Source: Mesorhizobium onobrychidis (GTDB lineage Bacteria > Pseudomonadota > Alphaproteobacteria > Rhizobiales > Rhizobiaceae). From it: a stretch of 64,000 nt of DNA. The notes below the pieces were generated by a model. It was not told the DNA's origin and ran no database searches. It saw nothing but the letters and a program-made list of their open reading frames with translations. The DNA is taken from assembly GCF_024707545.1 (NCBI RefSeq), contig NZ_CP062229.1:6181501-6245500 (forward strand), read 5' to 3'. The translations under genes and the position numbers were made by a program. This document shows, one piece after another, positions 51,302-59,872 of the stretch; position 1 is the first letter of the stretch; every line of letters begins with the position of its first letter.

Positions 51302-52939
51302 CTACCCCTTCGCCATCTCCCTCAGCCTGAACTTCTGGATCTTGCCGGTTGAGGTCTTCGGGATTTCGGCGAAGATCACCGCCTTCGGCACCTTGAAGCG
51401 GGCGAGCAGCGCGCGGCAGTGATCGATGATCTCGGCTTCGGTCGCCGTCCTGCCCGGCTTCAGCTCGACATAGGCGACCGGCACCTCGCCCCATTTGTCG
51501 TCGGGCCTGGCAACGACGCCGCAGGATGCGACGGCAGGATGCTTGTAGAGCGCCTCCTCGACCTCGATCGAGGAGATGTTCTCGCCGCCGGAAATGATGA
51601 TGTCCTTGGAGCGGTCCTTGAGCTGGATGTAGCCGTCGGGATGCCTGACGCCGAGGTCGCCCGAGTGGAACCAGCCGCCGGCAAAGGCCTCGTCGCTCGC
51701 TTTGCGGTTCTTCAGATAGCCCTTCATGACGATGTTGCCGCGGAACATGACCTCGCCGATCGTCTCGCCGTCGGCCGGCGTCTCATCCATCGTCTTGGGG
51801 TCCATCACTGTCAGATCCTCGAGCGCGGCATAGCGCACGCCTTGCCTGGCCTTCCTCGCCGCCCTGAGACCCTTGTCGAGCCCGTCCCACTCGCCATGCC
51901 ATTCGTTGACGACGGCCGGGCCATAGGTCTCGGTAAGGCCATAGAGGTGAGTGACCACAAAGCCTGCATCGGCCATGCCCGACAGCACTGCTTCCGGCGG
52001 CGGTGCCGCGGCCGTGCTGAAGGTGACCGTCTGCGGAAATTGCCGCTTGTCCTCGTCCCTGGCATTGATCAGCACCGACATCACGATCGGCGCGCCGCAC
52101 AGATGGGTGACGCCATGATCGGCAATGGCGTCATAGATCGGCTTCGGCCGCACCCAACGCAGGCAGACATGGGTGCCGGCCTGCACGGCCAGCGTCCATG
52201 GAAAGCACCAGCCATTGCAGTGGAACATCGGCAGCGTCCACAGATACACCGCATGCTTGCCCATAGCGGCATGGATGGTGTTGGCGTAGGCCATCAGTGC
52301 CGCACCGCGATGATGATAGACGACGCCCTTGGGATTGCCTGTCGTGCCGGAAGTGTAGTTGAGCGAGATCGCATCCCATTCGTCGTCCGGCATCGACCAG
52401 GCGAAATCCTCGTCGCCACCCGCGACGAAGTTCTCGTAGTCGAGGGTGCCGATCCGCTCGCCCTTGGGATAAGGGGCATCGGTGGCGTATTCGGGATCGT
52501 CATAGTCGATGACCAGCGGTTTTACCTTAGCCAGCGCCAGCGCCTCGCTGACGACATTTGCGAATTCGCGATCGACGACAAGCAGCTTGGTTTCGGCATG
52601 GTCGAGTTGGAAGGCGATGACCGCGGCATCGAGGCGGGTGTTGAGCGAATGCAGTACCGCCTTGATCATCGGCACGCCGAAATGCGCTTCCAGCATCGGC
52701 GGCGTGTTGGACAACATGACGGTGACGGTGTCGCCCTTGCCGATGCCGCGCCTCTGCAGCGCCGAGGCAAGCTTCAGCGACCGCCGCCAGAATTCACGAT
52801 AGGTCGTGCGCTGGCGACCATGGATGATAGCAACATGGTCGGGAAAGGTCTTTGCCGCCCGCTCCAGATAGCTGAGCGGCGTCAGCGGCTGGTGGTTGGC
52901 TGGTTTCCTGTCGAGATCCTGTTCGTAGGGATTGCCCAT
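51302..52939 (-). CDS. Acyl-CoA synthetase (AMP-forming)
   Basis: A 545-residue ANL-superfamily enzyme: SLNYTSGTTGNPKGVVYHHRG (P-loop-like motif, from which T-S-G-T-T-G is key), TETYGPAVV, the Asp of SGDLGVRHPDGY, and a C-terminal lysine in TSTGKIQKFRL. It activates a carboxylic acid, probably a short or medium fatty acid, with ATP and CoA. ATG 52939 has GGAGGACGG upstream. No operon partner is visible. Confidence 0.9.
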   Translation of the reverse strand: MGNPYEQDLDRKPANHQPLTPLSYLERAAKTFPDHVAIIHGRQRTTYREFWRRSLKLASALQRRGIGKGDTVTVMLSNTPPMLEAHFGVPMIKAVLHSLNTRLDAAVIAFQLDHAETKLLVVDREFANVVSEALALAKVKPLVIDYDDPEYATDAPYPKGERIGTLDYENFVAGGDEDFAWSMPDDEWDAISLNYTSGTTGNPKGVVYHHRGAALMAYANTIHAAMGKHAVYLWTLPMFHCNGWCFPWTLAVQAGTHVCLRWVRPKPIYDAIADHGVTHLCGAPIVMSVLINARDEDKRQFPQTVTFSTAAAPPPEAVLSGMADAGFVVTHLYGLTETYGPAVVNEWHGEWDGLDKGLRAARKARQGVRYAALEDLTVMDPKTMDETPADGETIGEVMFRGNIVMKGYLKNRKASDEAFAGGWFHSGDLGVRHPDGYIQLKDRSKDIIISGGENISSIEVEEALYKHPAVASCGVVARPDDKWGEVPVAYVELKPGRTATEAEIIDHCRALLARFKVPKAVIFAEIPKTSTGKIQKFRLREMAKG

Positions 52940-53012
52940 CCCGTCCTCCCCAATATCGAGCGCTTCCAACCACGGGACGCCGCGGACGAGGCCGCCTCAG
53001 CTACTCCCGCCG

Positions 53013-53330
53013 CTACTCCTCGCCCTTACCTTCTGACCATAAACTATCGATGTCCCGATGCCCTTCGACGATATTCGCCACCTCGAACCAATCGCCGTTA
53101 TAGCGGAAGAAAATCACGTATCCTCTGAAAGCGAAACTTCTGATATCTGGCCGCAGATCGGGACGAGCACGGCCAATCGTCGCCGGCAAGCTCGACAGAT
53201 CACGGCATTTCTGGCGCAGAGCATCCACAAAACGTCGGCCGATCGCCAGGCTGCCGCTTTCGCGAGTTATGTATTCAAAGATATCAACCAAATCTGTTTG
53301 GACCGACGGCAACATGCGCAGCCGTGGCAC
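53013..53330 (-). CDS. ParE/RelE-family toxin
   Basis: A 105-residue ParE-like toxin (QTDLVDIFEYITRESGS, then IRSFAFRGYVIFFRYNG and VANIVEGHRDI). It lies two bases after the antitoxin stop on the same strand, a usual ParDE arrangement. These toxins act on DNA gyrase or on translation; the target here is unknown. This module precedes the SorC/aldolase block on its left side. Confidence 0.82.
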   Translation of the reverse strand: MPRLRMLPSVQTDLVDIFEYITRESGSLAIGRRFVDALRQKCRDLSSLPATIGRARPDLRPDIRSFAFRGYVIFFRYNGDWFEVANIVEGHRDIDSLWSEGKGEE

Positions 53331-53332
53331 TC

Positions 53333-53578
53333 CTAGAAGCCTTCCTTTGCGAGTTGCTCAGCCTTGGCTTCCATGGCCGCATCAATATCCTGCTCGGTCG
53401 CTTCGCCGTCGTCGGCAAACGATTTGTCCAGCATGGCGCGCAAGGCCTTCAGCTTTTCCTCGCGTTCCTCGACCAGGCGCAGGCCCTCGCGCACGACTTC
53501 GCTGGCAGAGCCGTAGCGGCCACGCTTCACAATGTTGGCCACAAAGGCTTCCCAGCGATCTCCCAATGAGACGTTCAT
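53333..53578 (-). CDS. ParD-family antitoxin
   Basis: An 81-residue ribbon-helix-helix antitoxin (MNVSLGDRWEAFVANIVKRG, YGSASEVVREGLRLVEEREE) with an acidic C-terminal part that would neutralise the toxin. The ATG at 53578 follows AGGAGGC on the minus strand. It precedes the parE-like gene and should autoregulate the pair. Confidence 0.83.
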   Translation of the reverse strand: MNVSLGDRWEAFVANIVKRGRYGSASEVVREGLRLVEEREEKLKALRAMLDKSFADDGEATEQDIDAAMEAKAEQLAKEGF

Positions 53579-53702
53579 TCTCGAGCCTCCTGTTTCGTAA
53601 ATGGTACTGCAATAACAATGAATGCGCAATTACTGACATAGCGGAGATCTCGCGCTCCGTTGCCTGGCAACGGGCGAAAAGCGGCCAGCACCTCGGCCGC
53701 GT

Positions 53703-53730
53703 TTGACTTTTGTCGAGAGCCGTGAATAAT
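53703..53730 (+). promoter_or_regulatory. Promoter of the SorC regulator gene
   Basis: TTGACT (53703-53708), 16-bp spacer, AATAAT (53725-53730), 17 bp before the ATG. A reasonable sigma70-type match. Confidence 0.5.
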
Positions 53731-53747
53731 GTCAGTGAGGAGATGGC

Positions 53748-54713
53748 ATGGCGATCCGACCGGCAGAACAGCTTATCCACAAAGCCGCCTGGCTCTACTA
53801 TGCCCATGGCTTGCGCCAGGACCAGGTGGCCAGCCAGCTCAAGATTTCCCGAGCCTCGGTCGCCATGTATCTGCGCAAGGCGCGCGAGACCGGCATCGTC
53901 AACATCTCGACCTCGACCCAGCTTTTCACCGACGACGTCCTGGCGCGCCAGCTCGAAGACGCGCTGAAGCTCGACGCCGTCTGGATCGCGCCGGAAAACG
54001 GCCATATCGCCGATCCGTCGACCGACATCGCGGTGCTGGCGGCCAGCGTCTTTCTCGAACTGATCAAGAAGGGCGACCGCATCGGCGTCGCCTGGGGGCG
54101 GACCATCTATACGATCGCCGACATCATGTCCTATGCCGATCTGCAGGATGTCACGGTGGTGCAGCTCTGCGGCAACCTCGGAGCCCCCTACTCCTACCGG
54201 CCCGACCAATGCACCATGGAAATCGCCCGCCGGCTCAACGCCGAGGGGCTCAATTTCTATGCACCGCTGGTGCTGACGACGGAAGAACTGGCGCGCGGCC
54301 TCCGCGCCGAGCCGGTGATCCGCGAGCAGCTATCGGGCATTAGTGAATGCAACCTGGCGCTTTACTCGGTCGGCACCGTCGACGCCGACAGCCATGTCGT
54401 CAAATGCGGCGCGCTGACTGCGAGCGAAATGGAGGTGCTGCGCCGCGCCGGGGCTGCCGGCGTCATCGCTGGGCAGATCATCGACGCGCAAGGTCAGGCG
54501 CTCGATTGCAGCTACAACCGGCGGGTCATTTCGGCGGAGCTGTCATCGCTGCGCAAGATCGAAAAGCGCCTCGTGGTGGTGCAGGAGGACAGCAAGTTCG
54601 GACCGCTGGTGGCGGCGATCGCGGGTGGGTTGTGCACGCATCTGGTGGTCGGCGCACGGATGGCGCGACGGCTGCTCGACCATGCCGGACCGGCAGCGGA
54701 AAAGGTCGCCTAG
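53748..54713 (+). CDS. SorC/DeoR-type sugar-binding transcriptional regulator
   Basis: A 321-residue SorC regulator: helix-turn-helix (AAWLYYAHGLRQDQVASQLK, then SRASVAMYLRKARE) and a sugar-phosphate-binding domain containing DRIGVAWGRTIYTIAD, VVQLCGNLGAP and a long C-terminal part. It lies 85 bp before the bifunctional aldolase gene and probably controls it, sensing a phosphorylated deoxy sugar. It shares domain order with the 6028 regulator. Confidence 0.87.
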   Translation: MAIRPAEQLIHKAAWLYYAHGLRQDQVASQLKISRASVAMYLRKARETGIVNISTSTQLFTDDVLARQLEDALKLDAVWIAPENGHIADPSTDIAVLAASVFLELIKKGDRIGVAWGRTIYTIADIMSYADLQDVTVVQLCGNLGAPYSYRPDQCTMEIARRLNAEGLNFYAPLVLTTEELARGLRAEPVIREQLSGISECNLALYSVGTVDADSHVVKCGALTASEMEVLRRAGAAGVIAGQIIDAQGQALDCSYNRRVISAELSSLRKIEKRLVVVQEDSKFGPLVAAIAGGLCTHLVVGARMARRLLDHAGPAAEKVA

Positions 54714-54798
54714 ATACGTAAAACTCCGCCGCGGGCGCATTGTCATCAAGGCGTCGCGGCGTTCCTGTTCACACAAAGAGAAATCGGACGAAGCGAAC

Positions 54799-56853
54799 AT
54801 GAAGAACCTGTGGAACGACGGCGACGCGGAGAAGCTGGTTGCCGACTATGCAAACAAGGGTGTTGCCCGTGACCTGGCGCTGCGCGTCTACACGACACGG
54901 CTTCTAGGCGGCGAACCGCGGCTTGTCCTGCATGGCGGCGGCAACACCTCCTGCAAGACAAAGGCCACCGATCTCGTCGGCGACGAATGGGACGTGCTTT
55001 GCGTCAAGGGCAGCGGCTGGGACATGGGCGTCATCGAGCCGCAGGGCCTGCCGGCGGTCAAGCTCGGCGCCCTCTTGAAGGCGCGATCGCTCAAAAAACT
55101 CTCCGATGAGGATATGGTCGCCCTGCAGCGGGTGAACCTCATCGACCCGTCTTCGCCCAATCCTTCGGTCGAGACGCTGCTGCACGCCTTCCTACCGCAC
55201 AAATTTGTCGACCACACGCACTCGACCGCCATCCTGGCCATCGTCGACCAGGACGACAGCGAGGCGCTGAGCATGAAGGTCTTCGGCAGCAAGATGGGAT
55301 TCGTGCCCTACATCATGCCGGGCTTCGACCTGGCGAAGGCGGCTGCCGATGTCTTCGACGCCGACCCGACGGTCGAAGGCCTGATCCTCGACAAGCATGG
55401 CATTTTCACCTTCGGCGACGATGCCAAACAGGCCTACGACCGGATGATCCATTATGTGAACGTCGCCGAGGATTTCATCGCCAGCCACGGTAAGCCCCGC
55501 ACCGAAAAAGCCGCCTTGCCGGTCAGACTGGCGAAGCCTGCGGATATCGCGCCGATGCTGCGCGGCGCGGTGGCGGTAGCGCGCGGTGAAGGCCGCTTCG
55601 ACCGCATGATCAGCGATTTCCGCACCTCGGAAGCGATCGTCGATTTCATCAATTCGGCCAGGATTGCCGACTTTGCCGGGCGCGGCGTGTCGACGCCCGA
55701 CCTGTCGATCCGCATCAAGACCGGACCGATGGCGCTGCCGGCACCCGACGCCGACAAGATCGGCGACTACAAATCCGTCATCAGCCAACATGTCGAGAAA
55801 TTCGCCAAGGACTATCGCGCTTACTTCGAAACCAACGACGCACTCGACGATGTGAAGCGCACGATGCTCGACCAGATGCCGCGCCTGACGCTGGTGCCGG
55901 GCCTCGGCATGTTCGGCCATGGCCGCACGCTGAAGGATGCGAAGATCGCCTCCGACGTCGGTGAAATGTGGATCGAGGCGGTGCGCGGAGCCGAAGCGAT
56001 CGGCGATTTCCGCCCGCTGTCCAAAGCCGACCTGTTCCCGCTCGAATACTGGTCGCTGGAACAGGCCAAGCTCGCCTCCAACAAGCCGAAGCCGCTGACC
56101 GGCCAGGTTGTGCTGGTCACCGGCGGCGCCGGCGCGATCGGCGCCGCCACGGCAAAGCTGTTCGCCGACAACGGGGCCCATGCCGTCGTTGTCGATCTCG
56201 ACGCGTCAAGGGCTGCCGAGGCAGCAAAAAAGGCCGGCAACAGTTCGATCGGCATTGGTGCCGACATCACCGATCCGGCGCAGATGCGCGCTGCGTTCGA
56301 CAAGGCGGTCGCCGTCTACGGCGGCCTCGATATCCTGGTTTCCAATGCCGGTGCGGCCTGGGAAGGCAGGATCGGCGAGCTCGACGACGCCACTTTGCGC
56401 AAGAGCTTCGAACTCAATTTCTTCGCCCACCAGTCGGCGGCGCAGAACGCGGTGCGCATCATGCTCGAACAGGCCACCGGCGGCGTGCTGCTGTTCAACA
56501 CCTCCAAGCAGGCGATCAATCCGGGTCCGAAGTTCGGCGCCTATGGCATACCAAAGGCGGCGACGCTGTTCCTGTCCAGGCAGTATGCCCTCGACTATGG
56601 CGCCCATGGCATCCGCTCGAATGCCGTCAACGCCGATCGCATCCGTTCGGGGTTGTTGACCGACGCCATGATTGCCAGCCGCTCGGGCGCGCGCGGCGTG
56701 TCGGAAAAGGAATACATGGCGGGCAATCTGCTTGGGCAGGAAGTGACGGCCGGGGACGTCGCCCAAGCCTTCCTGCATCATGCGCTGGCCGAGCGGACCA
56801 CCGCCGATGTCACGACGGTCGACGGCGGCAACATCGCCGCGGCGTTGAGGTAA
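54799..56853 (+). CDS. Bifunctional class II aldolase / short-chain dehydrogenase
   Basis: A 684-residue fusion. The first half (about 1-420) is a class II aldolase/adducin domain with HGGGNTSCK, KGSGWDMGV, zinc-binding HTHSTA and DKHGIFTFG. The second half (about 430-684) is an SDR with TGGAGAIGAA, NAGAAWEG, Ser in NTSKQAINP and YGIPKAA. The architecture copies rhamnulose-1-phosphate aldolase/lactaldehyde dehydrogenase fusions. With mtnK and mtnA nearby, cleavage of 5-deoxyribulose-1-phosphate or the methylthio analogue to DHAP and an aldehyde, then oxidised by the SDR part, is plausible but unproven. Confidence 0.82.
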   Translation: MKNLWNDGDAEKLVADYANKGVARDLALRVYTTRLLGGEPRLVLHGGGNTSCKTKATDLVGDEWDVLCVKGSGWDMGVIEPQGLPAVKLGALLKARSLKKLSDEDMVALQRVNLIDPSSPNPSVETLLHAFLPHKFVDHTHSTAILAIVDQDDSEALSMKVFGSKMGFVPYIMPGFDLAKAAADVFDADPTVEGLILDKHGIFTFGDDAKQAYDRMIHYVNVAEDFIASHGKPRTEKAALPVRLAKPADIAPMLRGAVAVARGEGRFDRMISDFRTSEAIVDFINSARIADFAGRGVSTPDLSIRIKTGPMALPAPDADKIGDYKSVISQHVEKFAKDYRAYFETNDALDDVKRTMLDQMPRLTLVPGLGMFGHGRTLKDAKIASDVGEMWIEAVRGAEAIGDFRPLSKADLFPLEYWSLEQAKLASNKPKPLTGQVVLVTGGAGAIGAATAKLFADNGAHAVVVDLDASRAAEAAKKAGNSSIGIGADITDPAQMRAAFDKAVAVYGGLDILVSNAGAAWEGRIGELDDATLRKSFELNFFAHQSAAQNAVRIMLEQATGGVLLFNTSKQAINPGPKFGAYGIPKAATLFLSRQYALDYGAHGIRSNAVNADRIRSGLLTDAMIASRSGARGVSEKEYMAGNLLGQEVTAGDVAQAFLHHALAERTTADVTTVDGGNIAAALR

Positions 56854-56894
56854 CTGAAACTTTGCCATCCTCGCGGTGGGAGATCACCGGAAAT

Positions 56895-56940
56895 CCTAAC
56901 AAAGATTGTTAGATCTCGTGAGATATGATATACGGTTAGG
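56895..56940 (+). promoter_or_regulatory. Operator/promoter of the second toxin-antitoxin pair
   Basis: CTAAC (56896-56900) is inverted as GTTAG (56908-56912) and repeated as GTTAGG (56935-56940); ATCTCgtGAGAT and TATGATAT lie between. This fits autoregulation by a ribbon-helix-helix antitoxin. Confidence 0.5.
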
Positions 56941-56941
56941 C

Positions 56942-57217
56942 ATGAAAACCCAACCCATGCGCACCCTTACCATATCCCTCACCCCGCAACAGGCGGCCCG
57001 CCTGCAAAGCGCTATCGAGGGCGGGGGATATGCCTCTAACAGCGAGATTGTCCGCGACGCCCTGCGCCTGTGGGAACAGCGCGAGGAATTGCGCGCCTTG
57101 GAGTTGGAACATTTGAAACGGGCCTATGCCGACGGCATGGCCAGCGGCAAGCCGGTGGAAGTTGAACCCGCCGAGTTCATACGCGGTTTGAAAGCAGAAC
57201 GCCGCGCCCGTGGCTAG
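56942..57217 (+). CDS. Ribbon-helix-helix antitoxin (ParD-like)
   Basis: A 91-residue protein: RHH domain MRTLTISLTPQQAARLQSAI, then GGYASNSEIVRDALRLWEQR, then a charged tail. The initiating ATG follows a repeated GTTAG motif. The end overlaps the toxin start by 8 bp, a hallmark of coupled antitoxin-toxin pairs. It is not closely similar to the 53333 antitoxin. Confidence 0.83.
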   Translation: MKTQPMRTLTISLTPQQAARLQSAIEGGGYASNSEIVRDALRLWEQREELRALELEHLKRAYADGMASGKPVEVEPAEFIRGLKAERRARG

Positions 57218-57497
57218 ATATCGGCTCACGCCGCGCGCCTCGCAGGATTTGCGGGATATTTGGCGCACTATCGCAATCGAGAATGAAAAGGCAGCCGACA
57301 AGCTGCTTATGCGCTTTTTTGACAAACTGGAGCTGGCGGCGGAGCATCCCAAGATGGGCACAGCCAGGCCAGAGTTGAGCTTGACGGCCCGCGTGCTCAT
57401 CGAAGGCCGCTACATCGTCATCTACGAACCGCAGTTGGAGGGCATCCTGGTCGTGGCAATCGTCCACGGGATGCGCGATCCGGAGCACTGGGTGTAA
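57210..57497 (+). CDS. ParE/RelE-family toxin
   Basis: A 95-residue toxin: YRLTPRASQDLRDIWRTIAI, then ARVLIEGRYIVIYEPQ and VVAIVHGMRDPEHWV, typical of ParE. It starts with GTG inside the antitoxin end. With the module at 53013 it brackets the SorC/aldolase segment. Confidence 0.83.
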   Translation: MARYRLTPRASQDLRDIWRTIAIENEKAADKLLMRFFDKLELAAEHPKMGTARPELSLTARVLIEGRYIVIYEPQLEGILVVAIVHGMRDPEHWV

Positions 57498-57532
57498 AAA
57501 ACCAGAGAGGCTGACGGAGCAGGCATTCAGAC

Positions 57533-57640
57533 CTAAAGCGCGTCGCGTTTGACCGGCCTCATGCGACGCGCTTTAGGTTGTTGTTTTTATGCATGTCGTT
57601 GTCGCAAAACCGCTGCACACTTTTGCGCGACATGCATTAG
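57533..57640 (+). repeat. RIME-like intergenic repeat, family A, copy 3
   Basis: CTAAAGCGCGTCGCG (57533-57547) is inverted nearby as GCGACGCGCTTTAG, and a second hairpin follows, ATGCATGTCGTTGTCGCAAA against GCGCGACATGCAT. The best preserved of the three copies. Confidence 0.8.
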
Positions 57641-57699
57641 AAAAGAGCGACCCAAAAGCCGCCCGCGAGCCGCTCTTTCCTTGCGCCTGCGATGGAACG

Positions 57700-58755
57700 T
57701 TACTTGGCGTTCGGGTTCGGCATCCAGGCCGGCATCGCGACATCGGCATGGGCGAACTGCGGCAGCTTGGCCGAGAGGTCTTCCATGTTCTTGATGTCCT
57801 TGTCGATCAGGTCCTTCTGGGTGATCAGCGTCGGCGGCACGATGACGTTGTGGCCGGGGTCTTCGCCGGCCAAAAGCTGCGCCAGCGCGCGCACCGAAAC
57901 CTGGCCGACGACTGCCGGATTGGTGGCGGCCGTTGCCGCCCAGGCGCTGTCAGGCTCGCGCATCGCGGCGATGTCGGAGGTCGAGATGTCGGCCGAATAG
58001 ATCTTGATGTCCTGGGACAGACCGGCCTCGTCGACGGCGATCTTCACGCCCTTGGCAAATTCATCATAGGGCGCGAACATCACCTTGATGTCGGGGTTGG
58101 CCGAGAGCACCGAGCGGGCCTGGTTGGCGACGGAATTGGCGATCGGATTGTCGAGCGTGCCGAACATCGCCGCCTCGTTGATGCCGGCATATTTCTTCTT
58201 GAAATCGACCCAGGTCTCGTTGCGGCGGTCGAGCGGCGCGATGCCGGCGACGTAGACGTAGCCGGCCTTCCAGCTCTCGCCATTGTCCTTGACCGCCTGT
58301 TCGAGCGCGAGGCGCGCGAGGTCGCGGTCGGACTGCTCGATCTGCGGTATCTTGGGGTTTTCGACGTTGACGTCGAAGGCGACGACCTTGATGCCGGCGT
58401 CGACCGCGCGCTGGGCGGCTTCCTTCATCGATTCCGTCAAGCCGTGCTGGATGATGATGCCCTGGACGCCGAGCGCAATGGCCTGGTCGACCATGTCTGC
58501 CTGAAGGGCAGCGTCCTGACGGCTATCGAGGACACGCAGATCGACGCCGAGCGCCTTGGCCTGCGCTTCGACACCGGACAGATAGGCCTGGAAGAAGTCA
58601 CCGGTCGAGAGATAGCGGACCAGCGCGATCTTGACGGCGCCGGGCTTATCGAACGGCGCCGGCTTGTCCTGCGCCATCGCCGGGACCTGCATCAGCAGCG
58701 CGGCGCCGGCAAGCCCGAGTGCTGCCTTACCCAAAAGTCTTCTTGTGATCTTCAT
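57700..58755 (-). CDS. Ribose-type ABC transporter substrate-binding protein
   Basis: A 351-residue periplasmic protein with a Tat-like signal (TRRLLGKAALGLAGAALL, cleavage after PAMAQ) and a peripla_BP_4 fold: SGVEAQAKALGVDLRVLD, QAIALGVQGIIIQHG and FAPYDEFAKGVKIAV. With the permease and ATPase it forms a CUT2 importer. Divergence from mtnKA suggests uptake of 5-methylthioribose or 5-deoxyribose, but this is context-based. ATG 58755 follows GTGGAGG. Confidence 0.85.
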   Translation of the reverse strand: MKITRRLLGKAALGLAGAALLMQVPAMAQDKPAPFDKPGAVKIALVRYLSTGDFFQAYLSGVEAQAKALGVDLRVLDSRQDAALQADMVDQAIALGVQGIIIQHGLTESMKEAAQRAVDAGIKVVAFDVNVENPKIPQIEQSDRDLARLALEQAVKDNGESWKAGYVYVAGIAPLDRRNETWVDFKKKYAGINEAAMFGTLDNPIANSVANQARSVLSANPDIKVMFAPYDEFAKGVKIAVDEAGLSQDIKIYSADISTSDIAAMREPDSAWAATAATNPAVVGQVSVRALAQLLAGEDPGHNVIVPPTLITQKDLIDKDIKNMEDLSAKLPQFAHADVAMPAWMPNPNAK

Positions 58756-58792
58756 GTTGTTTCCTCCACTTGTTGAACTCAAATTTCAGCCG

Positions 58793-58822
58793 GTCGAAAT
58801 CCTATCTGTCGAAATCCTATCT
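58793..58822. repeat. 15-bp tandem duplication at the end of the permease gene
   Basis: GTCGAAATCCTATCT occurs twice head to tail (58793-58807, 58808-58822). The inner unit includes the permease stop codon. Confidence 0.85.
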
Positions 58823-59836
58823 CTTGCCCCTACCGGAAAGGGCGAAGGTGAAGACAAGGGCAACCACGAGAACCAAGCCCTTGATGAAATCCTGCGTGTA
58901 GTAGGGCGCGTTCATCATCGTCAGGCCCTGCAGCAGCACGCCGACAAACACCGCACCGACGGCCGTGCCGAAGGCGTTCGGCTTGGCGGCGCCGAGGACC
59001 GCGTAGCCGATGAGCGCCGCTGCGACAGCATCGAGCAGGAGATTATTACCCGAGGCGATGTCGCCGCGTCCAAGCCGGGCAGCGAGCAAAATGCCGCCGA
59101 TCGAGGCAAAAACCCCTGAAATAACGTAGGCCCAGATTTTGTATGCCTTGACAGGCGCGCCGGCGAGCTCGGCAGCCCGTTCGTTGCTGCCGACCGCATA
59201 CATCATGCGTCCGAAACGGGTGTATTCAAGAAAGAACCAGATCATCACTGCAAGCAAGAGCAGGACGACCACCGAAACCGGGATGAGGTTGGGGATGAAG
59301 AAATCGAAGCGGTGGCGGCCGAGCGCCAGGAAGGCGGCGCCGAACGTGCCGTTGGCGACCGAGCCGTCGGGCATTGTCATACCGGTGGCGATCGAGCGGC
59401 CCTCGGTCGGGATACGCTGCAAACCGACGAGCAGGAACATCATGCCGAGCGTCGCCAGGAGATCCGGCACGCGCATATAGACGATCAGCCAGCCATTGAT
59501 GAGCCCGACGATGGCGCCGATCAGGAGACAGGCGACGACCGCGACGACGGCGTTCTGCTCCAGCACCACCATGACATAGGCGGCTGCCATCATGGCGCTG
59601 GTGGCGACGGAGCCGATCGACAGGTCGAAGCCGCCGACGACCAGGGTGGCAGTGACGCCGAGCGCCAGCACGCCGGTGATGGCGACGGACTGAAAGATGA
59701 AGACGGCGCTCTGCGGCGAGACGAAGCCATCGGCGGCGACGGCGAAATAGGCGATCAACCCGAACAGCAGAGCGATGAAGCCATAGCGAATGGCATGGTC
59801 GCGCGCGGCTGCCATCCTTACCCAACCCGAACTCAT
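58817..59836 (-). CDS. Ribose-type ABC transporter permease
   Basis: A 339-residue membrane protein of the RbsC family: ALGVTATLVVGGFDLSIGS and FGRMMYAVGSNERAAELAG are diagnostic; the end is short (ALSGRGKR). It is the middle gene of the operon 61399-57700, 36 bp after the ATPase gene. Its stop codon lies in a 15-bp tandem repeat. Confidence 0.88.
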   Translation of the reverse strand: MSSGWVRMAAARDHAIRYGFIALLFGLIAYFAVAADGFVSPQSAVFIFQSVAITGVLALGVTATLVVGGFDLSIGSVATSAMMAAAYVMVVLEQNAVVAVVACLLIGAIVGLINGWLIVYMRVPDLLATLGMMFLLVGLQRIPTEGRSIATGMTMPDGSVANGTFGAAFLALGRHRFDFFIPNLIPVSVVVLLLLAVMIWFFLEYTRFGRMMYAVGSNERAAELAGAPVKAYKIWAYVISGVFASIGGILLAARLGRGDIASGNNLLLDAVAAALIGYAVLGAAKPNAFGTAVGAVFVGVLLQGLTMMNAPYYTQDFIKGLVLVVALVFTFALSGRGKR

Positions 59837-59872
59837 GCCCTCTCCATTCCACGTCCCATTATCTGCCCGCCC

